From assembly GCF_020639365.1 (NCBI RefSeq), contig NZ_JAINUL010000001.1, positions 6,282,687-6,346,686 of the forward strand: a DNA stretch of 64,000 nucleotides, given 5' to 3'. This document shows positions 32,465-43,525 of the stretch, piece after piece (position 1 is the first letter of the stretch; each line of letters starts with the position of its first letter). Position numbers and translations under genes: made by a program. The stretch is from Streptomyces flavotricini. Its GTDB lineage: Bacteria; Actinomycetota; Actinomycetes; Streptomycetales; Streptomycetaceae. The notes under the pieces are model-generated. The model had not been told where the DNA came from. It searched no databases and saw only the letters and a list, made by a program, of their open reading frames with translations.

Positions 32465-33559
32465 GTGCATGTCGTACTCGCCGGTGGGGGGACCGCCGGC
32501 CACATCGAGCCGGCGCTCGCCCTCGCGGACGCCCTGCGCAGGCAGGACCCTTCCGTGGGCATCACCGCCCTCGGCACGGAGCGCGGGCTCGAAACCCGCC
32601 TCGTGCCCGAGCGCGGCTATGAGCTGGGACTGATCCCGGCCGTCCCGCTGCCCCGCAAGCCCACCCCCGAGCTCATCACCGTCCCCGGACGGCTGCGCGG
32701 GACGATCAAGGCGGCAGAGGAGATCCTGGAGCGCACCAAGGCCGACTGCGTGGTCGGCTTCGGCGGCTACGTGGCCCTGCCCGGCTACCTCGCCGCCAAG
32801 CGGCTCGGGGTGCCGATCATCGTCCACGAGGCCAACGCCCGGCCGGGACTGGCCAACAAGATCGGTTCCCGCTACGCGCACGCCGTCGCGGTCTCCACCC
32901 CCGACAGCAAGCTGCGCGGCGCCCGCTACGTGGGCATCCCGCTGCGCCGCAGCATCTCCACCCTGGACCGGGCCGCGGTCCGCCCGGAGGCGCGCGCGGC
33001 CTTCGGCCTGGACCCCAACCTGCCGACCCTGCTGGTCTCCGGCGGCTCGCAGGGCGCCCGCCGCCTCAACGAGACCATCCAGCAGGTCGCTCCGACCCTC
33101 CAGCGCTCCGGGATCCAGATCCTTCACGCGGTGGGCCCGAAGAACGAACTGCCGCGTGTCGACAACATGCCCGGGATGCCGCCGTATGTGCCGGTACCGT
33201 ACGTGGACCGGATGGATCTCGCGTACGCCGCCGCCGACATGATGCTGTGCCGCGCGGGCGCGATGACCGTCGCCGAACTCTCCGCCGTCGGGCTGCCGGC
33301 CGCGTACGTCCCGCTGCCGATCGGCAACGGCGAACAGCGGCTCAACGCCCAGCCGGTGGTCAAGGCCGGCGGCGGCCTGCTCGTCGACGACGCGGAGCTG
33401 ACGCCCGAGTGGGTGCTCAGCCAGGTCCTCCCGGTGCTCGCCGACCCGCACCGCCTGTACGAGATGTCCCGCGCCGCCGCCGAGTTCGGCCGCCGCGACG
33501 CCGACGACCTGCTCGTCGCGATGGTGTACGAGGCGATCGCCGCACACAGGAACCGCTAG
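32465..33559 (+). CDS. murG: Lipid II synthase MurG (dcw copy)
   Basis: Transfers GlcNAc from UDP-GlcNAc to lipid I on the inner face of the membrane. The 364 residues form two Rossmann domains (GT28). N-terminal GGGTAGHIEPALALADAL, then GTERGLETRLVPERGYEL, VGFGGYVALPGYLAAKRLGVPIIVHEAN, and the C-terminal UDP-GlcNAc site (LLVSGGSQGARRLNETI, CRAGAMTVAELSAVGLPAAYVPLP). GTG start at 32465. A paralogue lies at 49740-50924 outside the cluster; this one, embedded between ftsW and ftsQ, is the housekeeping enzyme. Confidence 0.96.
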   Translation: MHVVLAGGGTAGHIEPALALADALRRQDPSVGITALGTERGLETRLVPERGYELGLIPAVPLPRKPTPELITVPGRLRGTIKAAEEILERTKADCVVGFGGYVALPGYLAAKRLGVPIIVHEANARPGLANKIGSRYAHAVAVSTPDSKLRGARYVGIPLRRSISTLDRAAVRPEARAAFGLDPNLPTLLVSGGSQGARRLNETIQQVAPTLQRSGIQILHAVGPKNELPRVDNMPGMPPYVPVPYVDRMDLAYAAADMMLCRAGAMTVAELSAVGLPAAYVPLPIGNGEQRLNAQPVVKAGGGLLVDDAELTPEWVLSQVLPVLADPHRLYEMSRAAAEFGRRDADDLLVAMVYEAIAAHRNR

Positions 33560-33575
33560 CGCAGGAGGCACAGGA

Positions 33576-34436
33576 GTGGCCGGAGCGACGACCGCACAGC
33601 GCGGCAATTCCGGGCCCGCCCGGAAGGGCAAGGGCTCCGGCTCTCCCAAGCCGCCCAAGCAGCAGGGGTCGTCGGGGCCCTCAGGGGGGTCCGGCCCGCG
33701 GGGCCCCGGTGTCCAGCGCCTCGTCCGGCGCCTGCGGCACCGGGGCCCCGTGCTGCTCTGCCTCCTCGCCGCCGCCCTCCTCACGGGGGGCGGCAGCTGG
33801 GTCCTCTACGGCTCCTCCTGGCTCCGCGTCGAGAAGGTGACCACGAGCGGGACGCAGGTGCTGACCCCCGAGCAGGTGCTGGCCGCCGCGGCCGTACCGG
33901 TCGGGGCGCCCCTGGTGACCGTGGACACCGACGAGATCGCGGGCCGGGTCCGCGACCGGCTGCCCCGCGTCGATTCGGTCGACGTGGTGCGGGCCTGGCC
34001 GCACGGAATCGGGCTGAAAGTGACGGAGCGCAAACCCGTCCTGCTCATCAAAAAGGACGCCAAGTTCGTCGAAGTGGACGCTTCGGGTGTGCGATTCGAC
34101 ACGGCCGTGAAAGCTCCCGCAGGCGTTCCGGTCCTCGAATTGTCCGCGGCGCAGTCTCCGAGCGGCCGCCGCTTCGACGAGGAGCGGCTGCTGCGCGAGG
34201 CCGTCGGCGTCGCCGGAGACCTCCCCGAAGCGGTCGCCAAGGAGACGGTGCAGGTCAAGGTGGGCTCGTACGACTCGGTCGTACTGGAGTTGACCCGTGG
34301 CCGGACCGTGGTCTGGGGCAGCGGTGAGCAGGGCGGGGCGAAGGGGCGTGCGCTGGCGGCCCTGTTGAAAGCCGTGCCCAGGGCTGACCACTTTGACGTG
34401 AGCGTCCCCACCGCCCCTGCGGTGTCCGGGAGTTGA
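33576..34436 (+). CDS. ftsQ: Cell-division protein FtsQ (DivIB)
   Basis: A 286-residue bitopic protein. A Gly/Ser/Pro-rich, basic cytoplasmic region (about 58 residues) and one membrane helix (GPVLLCLLAAALLTGGGSWVLYG) come first. The POTRA domain begins LRVEKVTTSGTQVLTPEQVLAAAAVPVGAPLVTVD and the beta domain contains GIGLKVTERKPVLLIKK. It links FtsL/FtsI with the divisome. The GTG at 33576 lies after two purine runs (AGGAGG, AGGAG). ftsA, which follows ftsQ in many bacteria, is absent, as known for Streptomyces. Confidence 0.95.
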   Translation: MAGATTAQRGNSGPARKGKGSGSPKPPKQQGSSGPSGGSGPRGPGVQRLVRRLRHRGPVLLCLLAAALLTGGGSWVLYGSSWLRVEKVTTSGTQVLTPEQVLAAAAVPVGAPLVTVDTDEIAGRVRDRLPRVDSVDVVRAWPHGIGLKVTERKPVLLIKKDAKFVEVDASGVRFDTAVKAPAGVPVLELSAAQSPSGRRFDEERLLREAVGVAGDLPEAVAKETVQVKVGSYDSVVLELTRGRTVVWGSGEQGGAKGRALAALLKAVPRADHFDVSVPTAPAVSGS

Positions 34437-34518
34437 CGCCGGGTCGAACAGCGACGCACCCTGGTTGGCCACCGATACGGGTGATCACATAGGGTGAAAA
34501 GAAAAACGGGAGGTTCGG

Positions 34519-34617
34519 CGTGTTCGTTGAACACGCGCTACTTGTCGACTTAGTGTCCTGTTCGGAAGAGTCCAAGGAACAGGCACATACTTAACCCTAA
34601 ACTTCAGGGTTAGGGTT
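34519..34617. repeat. Cluster of inverted repeats in the ftsQ-ftsZ gap
   Basis: The 280-nt gap 34437-34716 holds cgtgttc/gaacacg (34519-34535), cctgttc/gaacagg (34557-34583) and aaccctaa/ttagggtt (34593-34617). They surround the likely -10 region and could be regulator sites or RNA structure in the ftsZ leader. A further -10-like TAGGGT is at 34490-34495. Confidence 0.6.
34527..34556 (+). promoter_or_regulatory. Probable ftsZ promoter
   Basis: TTGAAC (34527-34532), an 18-nt spacer and TAGTGT (34551-34556), about 160 nt upstream of ftsZ. ftsZ of Streptomyces is known to have several promoters, one raised during sporulation; which one this corresponds to cannot be decided from sequence. Confidence 0.6.
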
Positions 34618-34716
34618 CGGGTCGGCGCGTTCGGACCGTCCCACATTTCGGCATCAGTCGTCGCAACGCAGGCCCGCGAGGCGGCGACACGTAACTCGAG
34701 GCGAGAGGCCTTCGAC

Positions 34717-35922
34717 GTGGCAGCACCGCAGAACTACCTCGCAGTCATCAAGGTCATCGGTGTCGGCGGCGGTGGTGTCAATGCCATCAACCGAATGATC
34801 GAGGTCGGTCTCAAGGGCGTCGAGTTCATCGCCATCAACACGGACGCCCAGGCGCTGTTGATGAGCGACGCCGACGTCAAGCTCGACGTCGGCCGTGAAC
34901 TCACCCGGGGCCTCGGCGCCGGCGCCAACCCGGCAGTCGGTCGCAAGGCGGCAGAGGACCACCGCGAAGAGATCGAGGAGGTCCTCAAGGGGGCCGACAT
35001 GGTCTTCGTCACCGCCGGCGAGGGCGGCGGCACCGGCACCGGCGGCGCACCCGTCGTCGCCAACATCGCGCGCTCGCTCGGCGCCCTGACCATCGGTGTG
35101 GTCACCCGGCCGTTCACCTTCGAGGGCCGGCGCCGCGCGAACCAGGCGGAGGACGGCATCGCCGAGCTCCGCGAAGAGGTCGACACCCTCATCGTCATCC
35201 CGAACGACCGACTGCTGTCCATCTCGGACCGCCAGGTCTCGGTCCTGGACGCCTTCAAGTCGGCCGACCAGGTCCTGCTCTCGGGCGTCCAGGGCATCAC
35301 CGACCTCATCACCACCCCGGGTCTGATCAACCTCGACTTCGCGGACGTCAAGTCCGTCATGTCCGAGGCCGGCTCGGCCCTCATGGGCATCGGCTCCGCC
35401 CGCGGCGACGACCGCGCGGTGGCCGCCGCCGAGATGGCGATCTCCTCGCCGCTGCTGGAGGCGTCCATCGACGGCGCCCGCGGTGTGCTGCTCTCCATCT
35501 CCGGTGGCTCCGACCTCGGTCTCTTCGAGATCAACGAGGCGGCGCAGCTGGTCAGCGAGGCCGCCCACCCCGAGGCGAACATCATCTTCGGCGCCGTCAT
35601 CGACGACGCGCTGGGCGACGAGGTACGGGTCACCGTCATCGCCGCCGGCTTCGACGGCGGACAGCCCCCGGCACGCCGGGACAACGTCATCGGTGCCGCG
35701 TCCACCAAGCGCGAGGAGCCGGCCCCGGCGCCGGTCCGCGCGGCCGAGCCGGCCCGCCCGGCCTTCGGCGGACTGGGCACGGTCACCCCGCGCGAAGAGC
35801 CCCCGGCCCCGGTCGAGGCCGCTCCGGTCGAGACCGCGGCCCCCGCGCCGCAGGTCCCGACGGCCCGGCCGTACCAGGACAGCCCGGCCGAGGAGCTGGA
35901 CGTCCCGGACTTCTTGAAGTGA
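34717..35922 (+). CDS. ftsZ: Cell-division tubulin homologue FtsZ
   Basis: A 401-residue GTPase forming the Z-ladders that divide aerial hyphae and the rings of vegetative cross-walls. GTP-binding signature GGGTGTGGAPVVA at residues about 103-115; T7 catalytic loop in INLDFADVKSVMSEAGSALMG. A variable Pro/Ala/Glu linker of about 70 residues follows (from residue 325), then the conserved C-terminal peptide (EELDVPDFLK) that docks SepF-type partners. GTG 34717 follows GAGAGG. The stop overlaps the pgeF start (GTGA, 35919-35922). Confidence 0.97.
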   Translation: MAAPQNYLAVIKVIGVGGGGVNAINRMIEVGLKGVEFIAINTDAQALLMSDADVKLDVGRELTRGLGAGANPAVGRKAAEDHREEIEEVLKGADMVFVTAGEGGGTGTGGAPVVANIARSLGALTIGVVTRPFTFEGRRRANQAEDGIAELREEVDTLIVIPNDRLLSISDRQVSVLDAFKSADQVLLSGVQGITDLITTPGLINLDFADVKSVMSEAGSALMGIGSARGDDRAVAAAEMAISSPLLEASIDGARGVLLSISGGSDLGLFEINEAAQLVSEAAHPEANIIFGAVIDDALGDEVRVTVIAAGFDGGQPPARRDNVIGAASTKREEPAPAPVRAAEPARPAFGGLGTVTPREEPPAPVEAAPVETAAPAPQVPTARPYQDSPAEELDVPDFLK

Positions 35923-36650
35923 CGCTGGACCAGTACGAAGAGAACGGCGCCCACTTCGCCTTCACCGACCGGTGGGGCGGGGTGAGCGCCGTTCCGTACG
36001 AGGAGCTCAATCTCGGCGGCGCGGTCGGAGACGACCCCACCGCCGTTCTCGCGAACCGGGCCGCCGCCGCCGGTGCCCTCGGCATCGAGCCGGACCAGGT
36101 GGTCTGGATGAACCAGGTGCACGGCAGGGACGTGGCGGTGGTCCCCGGACCCTGGGGCGCCGCCGCCGACGTCCCGGCGGTCGACGCGGTGGTGACCGCC
36201 CGTCGGGGGCTCGCCCTCGCGGTGCTCACCGCGGACTGCACCCCGGTCCTGCTGGCCGACCCCGTCGCCGGGGTCGCGGGCGCGGCCCACGCGGGCCGGC
36301 CCGGGCTGGTCGCCGGAGTGGTGCCCGCCGCCGTGGAGGCGATGGTCGCCCTCGGGGCCGACCCCGGGCGGATCATCGCCCGTACCGGCCCCGCGATCTG
36401 CGGGCGCTGCTACGAGGTGCCGGCCGAGATGCGGGCCGCGGTCGCCGAGGCGGTACCGGCCGCGTACGGCGAGACGAGTTGGGGGACCCCGTCCGTCGAC
36501 GTGGTCGCCGGGGTGCACGCCCAGCTCGCGGAGGCGGGGGTGGTGAAGTCGCACCGCTCGGCGGTCTGCACACTGGAGTCGCGGGAGCACTTCTCGTACC
36601 GCCGCGACCGGGTGACCGGGCGGCTTGCCGGATATGTCTGGTTGGACTAG
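35919..36650 (+). CDS. pgeF: PgeF/YlmD family protein (peptidoglycan-editing factor, laccase-domain)
   Basis: A 243-residue DUF152 protein. Conserved metal-site segments are VVWMNQVHGRDVAVV, LAVLTADCTPVLLADPVAGVAGAAHAGRPGLVAGVV and GPAICGRCYEVPAEM. Related E. coli YfiH removes wrongly built UDP-MurNAc species containing L-Ser; older annotations call the family polyphenol oxidase. In Streptomyces the ftsZ-ylmD-ylmE block is conserved. It is translationally coupled to ftsZ by GTGA and followed by ylmE after 3 nt. Confidence 0.9.
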   Translation: MTLDQYEENGAHFAFTDRWGGVSAVPYEELNLGGAVGDDPTAVLANRAAAAGALGIEPDQVVWMNQVHGRDVAVVPGPWGAAADVPAVDAVVTARRGLALAVLTADCTPVLLADPVAGVAGAAHAGRPGLVAGVVPAAVEAMVALGADPGRIIARTGPAICGRCYEVPAEMRAAVAEAVPAAYGETSWGTPSVDVVAGVHAQLAEAGVVKSHRSAVCTLESREHFSYRRDRVTGRLAGYVWLD

Positions 36651-36653
36651 GTA

Positions 36654-37373
36654 ATGACGGACCGTAAGACGGAGCTCGCGGAGAACCTCGCGCGGGTGGA
36701 GGAACGTATCTCGTCCGCCTGCGCGGCTGCGGGGCGGGGACAGGACGAGGTGACGCTCATCGTCGTCACCAAGACCTACCCCGCGAGCGACGTACGACTG
36801 CTGGCGGACCTGGGCGTCCGTCATGTGGCGGAGAATCGCGACCAGGACGCCGCCCCCAAGGCCGCGGCCTGCGCGGATCTGCCGCTCACCTGGCACTTCG
36901 TGGGTCAGTTGCAGACGAACAAAGTCCGTTCCGTGGCGGGATACGCGCATGTCGTGCAGTCCGTCGACCGGCCGAAGCTCGTCACGGCGCTCTCGGTGGC
37001 CGCGGAGGGGGCCGGGCGCGAACTCGGCTGCCTCGTGCAGATCGCCCTCGACGCCGAGTCGGGGGAGCGCGGCGCCCGCGGCGGCGCCGCTCCGGAGCAG
37101 CTCGCCGGACTCGCGGACCTCGTGGCCGGGGCCCCGGGACTGCGGCTCGACGGTCTGATGACCGTCGCCCCGCTGGCCGGGGGCTACGCGGGACGCGAAC
37201 AGGCCGCTTTCGAGCGGCTGGTGGAATTGTCATCCCGCCTGCGCGCGGACCATCCGACTGCCACGATGGTGTCGGCCGGGATGAGTGCAGACCTGGAACA
37301 GGCCGTTGCGGCCGGTGCGACACATGTACGCGTCGGCACTGCGGTACTCGGCGCGAGACCCCGGCTCGGGTAA
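36654..37373 (+). CDS. ylmE: YggS/YlmE-family pyridoxal-phosphate homeostasis protein
   Basis: A 239-residue alanine-racemase-like TIM barrel. The PLP lysine is in TLIVVTKTYPASDVRLLADLG. Family motifs are TWHFVGQLQTNKVRSV, LDGLMTVAPL and the phosphate-binding VSAGMSADLEQAVAAGATHVRVGTAVLG. The usual GENR/YVQE segment reads VRHVAENRDQDAAPK. Proteins of this family buffer PLP and have no known catalytic activity. In the ylm block between ftsZ and sepF. Confidence 0.93.
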   Translation: MTDRKTELAENLARVEERISSACAAAGRGQDEVTLIVVTKTYPASDVRLLADLGVRHVAENRDQDAAPKAAACADLPLTWHFVGQLQTNKVRSVAGYAHVVQSVDRPKLVTALSVAAEGAGRELGCLVQIALDAESGERGARGGAAPEQLAGLADLVAGAPGLRLDGLMTVAPLAGGYAGREQAAFERLVELSSRLRADHPTATMVSAGMSADLEQAVAAGATHVRVGTAVLGARPRLG

Positions 37374-37522
37374 CGTCGCGAAGAAAGTCGGACCACAGCA
37401 GAAAATATGGTCATTCCCGCTGACGGGCGGACAGACCACGTGGATCGCGGGCAGTTGGTGACTTTGGTGACACAGCGACACCTGCGACAGGGCGATCCAC
37501 CACAGAGCGGAGGATTCAGAGA

Positions 37523-38131
37523 ATGGCCGGCGCGATGCGCAAGATGGCGGTCTACCTCGGCCTCGTGGAGGACGACCGGTACGACAACCCGGGGTACGAC
37601 CCCGACGACGAGTTCGAGCCCGAGCCGGAACCGGAGCGGGACCGCCGGCGCCAGCAGGCCGTACACCAACCGCCCGTAACGGACGAACCGGTACGAGTTG
37701 CCCAGCCTCCGGCGCAACGGGAACCCATCCCATTGCCGGTGGAAAACGGACGTCCTGCGCGAATCGCCCCCGTGGCATCCATCACACCTGAACGCTCGAA
37801 CCTGGAGAAGAACGCCCCCGTGATCATGCCCAAGGTCGTCTCCGAGCGGGAGCCGTACCGCATCACGACGCTGCACCCCCGGACCTACAACGAGGCCCGT
37901 ACCATCGGGGAACACTTCCGTGAGGGCACTCCGGTGATCATGAACCTCACGGAGATGGACGACACGGATGCGAAGCGACTTGTCGACTTTGCCGCCGGTC
38001 TCGTCTTCGGCCTGCACGGCAGCATTGAACGCGTGACACAGAAGGTGTTCCTGCTGTCGCCTGCTAACGTCGATGTCACGGCGGAGGACAAGGCCCGCAT
38101 CGCGGAGGGCGGGTTCTTCAACCAAAGCTAG
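37523..38131 (+). CDS. sepF: Cell-division protein SepF
   Basis: A 202-residue FtsZ membrane anchor. The N-terminal amphipathic helix (AMRKMAVYLGLVED) is followed by an acidic/Pro/Gln linker. The SepF core domain starts at about residue 110 (PYRITTLHPRTYNEARTIGEHFREGTPVIMNLTEMDD) and continues AKRLVDFAAGLVFGLHGSIERVTQKVFLLSP. It replaces FtsA/ZipA, which Streptomyces lacks. ATG 37523 has GGAGGA upstream. The 149-nt gap before it has a tandem TTGGTGAC (37455-37471) and may hold its own promoter. Confidence 0.95.
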   Translation: MAGAMRKMAVYLGLVEDDRYDNPGYDPDDEFEPEPEPERDRRRQQAVHQPPVTDEPVRVAQPPAQREPIPLPVENGRPARIAPVASITPERSNLEKNAPVIMPKVVSEREPYRITTLHPRTYNEARTIGEHFREGTPVIMNLTEMDDTDAKRLVDFAAGLVFGLHGSIERVTQKVFLLSPANVDVTAEDKARIAEGGFFNQS

Positions 38132-38191
38132 ACCGATCCGTCAGACACGGGGCCGGGGACAGAGCGAGAGCAGGGGAGAGGGAAGCGCGGG

Positions 38192-38488
38192 ATGGGCGTC
38201 GCACTGCAGGTGGTCTACATCGCGCTGATGTGCTTCCTTATCGTGCTGATCTTCCGACTGGTGATGGACTACGTCTTCCAGTTCGCACGTTCATGGACAC
38301 CCGGCAAGGCGATGGTGGTCGTCCTTGAGGCCACCTACACTGTCACCGATCCACCGCTCAAGCTTCTTCGGCGTTTCATTCCGCCGTTGCGTCTCGGGGG
38401 CGTGGCACTCGACCTGTCCTTCTTCGTTCTGATGATCATCGTTTACATCCTCATCAGTTTCGTGAGCACCGCTGCGAGAAGCGTGTGA
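38192..38488 (+). CDS. sepG: YggT-family membrane protein SepG (YlmG)
   Basis: A 98-residue protein with two membrane segments (LQVVYIALMCFLIVLIFRLVMDYVF and LDLSFFVLMIIVYILISFVST) joined by a conserved loop (TYTVTDPPLKLLRRFIPPLRLGG) typical of YggT/YlmG. In Streptomyces this gene product (SepG) was reported to help localise FtsZ to septation sites and to influence nucleoid compaction. It lies between sepF and divIVA, with about 60-80 nt on each side. Confidence 0.92.
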   Translation: MGVALQVVYIALMCFLIVLIFRLVMDYVFQFARSWTPGKAMVVVLEATYTVTDPPLKLLRRFIPPLRLGGVALDLSFFVLMIIVYILISFVSTAARSV

Positions 38489-38570
38489 ACGATGAGCTTC
38501 CCCGCGAGCGCGGGGACAGTCCCGATACGGTCTTGCCGACTGCCGACGACTACGTAGAGGTGAAGAAGAC

Positions 38571-39812
38571 ATGCCGCTGACTCCCGAGGACGTGCGGAAC
38601 AAGCAGTTCACGACCGTCCGCCTCCGAGAAGGCTATGACGAGGACGAGGTCGATGCCTTCCTCGACGAGGTCGAGTCCGAACTGACGCGCCTGCTGCGCG
38701 AGAACGAGGACCTGCGCGCCAAGCTGGCCGCCGCCACGCGTGCCGCCGCGCAGAACCAGCAGCAGCAGGGCATGCGCAAGCCGGAACCCCAGGATCAGCG
38801 CGGCCCCGGAGGCCCCGGCGCCCCCGTGCCCGCCGCCATATCCGGCCCGCCGGCGCAGCAGGGCCCGCCGCAGATGGGTCCGCCGCAGCTTCCGGGTGGC
38901 CAGCCGCAGCTTCCGGCCGGCCCCGGTGGACCTGGACCGCAGGGTCCGGGCGGCCCGGGCCCGATGGGCGGCCCCATGCACACCATGGGTGGCCAGCAGC
39001 AGATGGGCCAGCAGGGCATGGGCCAGCAGGGCATGGGCCAGCAGTCCATGGGCGGCCAGAACCCGCTCGGCCAGCAGATGCAGCCCATGGGCCAGCAGAT
39101 GCAGCCGATGGGCCAGCAGATGCAGCCCATGGGTCAGCAGATGCAGCAGCAGCAGATGCAGCAGATGCAGCAGCCGCAGCTCCCGCAGCAGGGCCCCGGT
39201 GGCGACAGCGCCGCCCGCGTCCTGTCGCTGGCGCAGCAGACCGCCGACCAGGCGATCGCGGAGGCCCGTTCCGAGGCCAACAAGATCGTCGGCGAGGCGC
39301 GCAGCCGCGCCGAGGGCCTGGAGCGGGACGCCCGTGCCAAGGCCGACGCGCTGGAGCGGGACGCCCAGGAGAAGCACCGCGTCGCGATGGGCTCCCTGGA
39401 GTCCGCCCGCGCCACGCTGGAGCGCAAGGTCGAGGACCTGCGGGGCTTCGAGCGTGAGTACCGTACGCGCCTGAAGTCCTACCTGGAGTCGCAGCTGCGC
39501 CAGCTGGAGACCCAGGCCGACGACTCCCTGGCCCCGCCGCGCAACCCGGCCGGCCCGGCGCTGCCGCCGTCGCCGACCCCGTCGATGGCTCCGGCCGGAG
39601 CCATGGGCCACTCGATGGGCGCCCCGTCGCCCATGGGCGGTCCCGCGTCGATGGGCGGCCCGTCCCCGATGGGCGGCCCCTCGTACGGTGGCCAGCAGCA
39701 GATGTCTCCCGCGATGACGCAGCCGATGGCTCCGGTGCGGCCGACCGCCCCGCAGCCGATGCAGGCGCCGTCGCCGATGCGCGGCTTCCTGATCGACGAG
39801 GACGACAACTAG
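38571..39812 (+). CDS. divIVA: Polar-growth determinant DivIVA (Wag31-type)
   Basis: A 413-residue coiled-coil protein that marks hyphal tips and branch points. The N-terminal lipid-binding domain is MPLTPEDVRNKQFTTVRLREGYDEDEVDAFLDEVESEL. A long Gly/Pro/Gln/Met-rich insert (residues about 60-215) contains repeated GQQGM and GQQMQPM units. The second coiled coil (about 216-325) includes QTADQAIAEARSEANKIVGEARSRAEGLERDARAKADALE. A Pro/Met/Ser-rich tail ends GFLIDEDDN. The insert is a Streptomyces feature. Last gene of the cluster before strong terminators. Confidence 0.96.
   Translation: MPLTPEDVRNKQFTTVRLREGYDEDEVDAFLDEVESELTRLLRENEDLRAKLAAATRAAAQNQQQQGMRKPEPQDQRGPGGPGAPVPAAISGPPAQQGPPQMGPPQLPGGQPQLPAGPGGPGPQGPGGPGPMGGPMHTMGGQQQMGQQGMGQQGMGQQSMGGQNPLGQQMQPMGQQMQPMGQQMQPMGQQMQQQQMQQMQQPQLPQQGPGGDSAARVLSLAQQTADQAIAEARSEANKIVGEARSRAEGLERDARAKADALERDAQEKHRVAMGSLESARATLERKVEDLRGFEREYRTRLKSYLESQLRQLETQADDSLAPPRNPAGPALPPSPTPSMAPAGAMGHSMGAPSPMGGPASMGGPSPMGGPSYGGQQQMSPAMTQPMAPVRPTAPQPMQAPSPMRGFLIDEDDN
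39003..39143 (+). repeat. Tandem repeats within divIVA
   Basis: A 15-nt unit (ggccagcagggcatg, about 39003-39052) encodes GQQGM. A 21-nt unit starting cagcagatgcagccc (39072-39092, 39093-39113, 39114-39134, partial after) encodes QQMQPMG. All are frame-neutral. Confidence 0.85.
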
Positions 39813-39844
39813 GCGGTACGCCCTCTGCGGCGCCGTCGGCAGTC

Positions 39845-39890
39845 ACGGGCCGGGCCCGGTTCCCCCACGGGGGTACCGGGCCCGGCCCGT
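39845..39890 (+). terminator. Strong terminator after divIVA
   Basis: acgggccgggcccggt (39845-39860) pairs perfectly with accgggcccggcccgt (39875-39890). The loop itself contains ccccc/ggggg. TTT follows. Ends the dcw transcript. Confidence 0.9.
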
Positions 39891-39940
39891 TTCCGCGTAT
39901 CCGGGGGCCTGCGGGGGGCCGCTACAGTGGCCCCCGCAGC

Positions 39941-40014
39941 GGGTCGGTAGCGCAGAGGTCGTCGCGCCATTCTCCGCAGGAGGGAAGACGCCGGTTCGAA
40001 TCCGGCTCGGCCCG
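39941..40014 (+). tRNA. tRNA-like gene with degenerate anticodon arm
   Basis: Folds as a cloverleaf. Acceptor GGGTCGG (39941-39947) pairs with TCGGCCC (40007-40013), then U8-A9. The D-stem is GCGC/GCGC (39950-39953, 39964-39967) with a GG-containing loop, and the canonical T arm is GCCGG-TTCGAAT-CCGGC (39990-40006). The anticodon arm is poor: with a 7-nt loop the anticodon position reads GCA (Cys) but position 33 is C and two of five stem pairs are wobble and one is mismatched. Pairing of ctcc with ggag gives a tight alternative hairpin. No CCA is encoded. Flanking bases extend the acceptor stem to 12 bp (39936-39947 with 40007-40018). A TACAGT -10-like box is at 39923-39928. Could be an unusual tRNA, a tRNA mimic or a decayed tRNA. 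Confidence 0.55.
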
Positions 40015-40031
40015 CTGCGTGCGCGGAACGA

Positions 40032-40068
40032 CGAACGGCGCCCCCCCCGTGAGGGAGGGCGCCGTTCG
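40032..40068. terminator. Bidirectional terminator between the tRNA-like element and ileS
   Basis: cgaacggcgcc (40032-40042) pairs with ggcgccgttcg (40058-40068), followed by gttctt on the plus strand. It lies 12 nt beyond the ileS stop. Confidence 0.88.
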
Positions 40069-40079
40069 GTTCTTCCCGC

Positions 40080-43226
<3,147 letters not shown>

Positions 43227-43237
43227 GAGGCTGAACT

Positions 43238-43525
43238 CTTCCTCCGGCGGGGTGTCACTTCCGTCCGGAGGGACGAGAGCCGCCCTCGTTCCCAAGGACC
43301 TGCTGCTCCCGCGGTACCACCCTCCTTGGCCGCCGGACGGATCCGGTGGCCCCCTCATTGGGGTGCGAAGCCGGTTCTACTGGCCCCACGGGGATCCGTA
43401 CGGGCTTTCTTCCGGCGGCTCAGGGGTGATCCTTCGCATCGCGCTCGCCCCCGGGCTCTCACCGTCCCCGGGTCGCTCCTGGCTGCGTCCGACGCTACTC
43501 GTCCCCGTCCATGCCTTTCGCTGGG
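43238..43525 (-). promoter_or_regulatory. Translational T-box leader of ileS (tRNA-Ile sensing)
   Basis: On the minus strand the leader contains the invariant T-box AGGGTGGTACCGC (43311-43323), Stem-I motifs (GACGAGTAGC near 43496-43505, GTGAGAGCCC) and a candidate specifier ATC at 43428-43430 within GAAGGATCACC. The ribosome site CCGGAGGA (43240-43247) can pair with TCCCTCCGG (43265-43273), so uncharged tRNA-Ile should expose it. This is the actinobacterial translational class. A -10-like TACACT is at 43529-43534. Confidence 0.92.

Noticed and set aside
34593..34617. Telomere-like AACCCTAA/TTAGGGTT
   Set aside because: A single inverted repeat, not a telomeric array; better read as promoter or leader structure.
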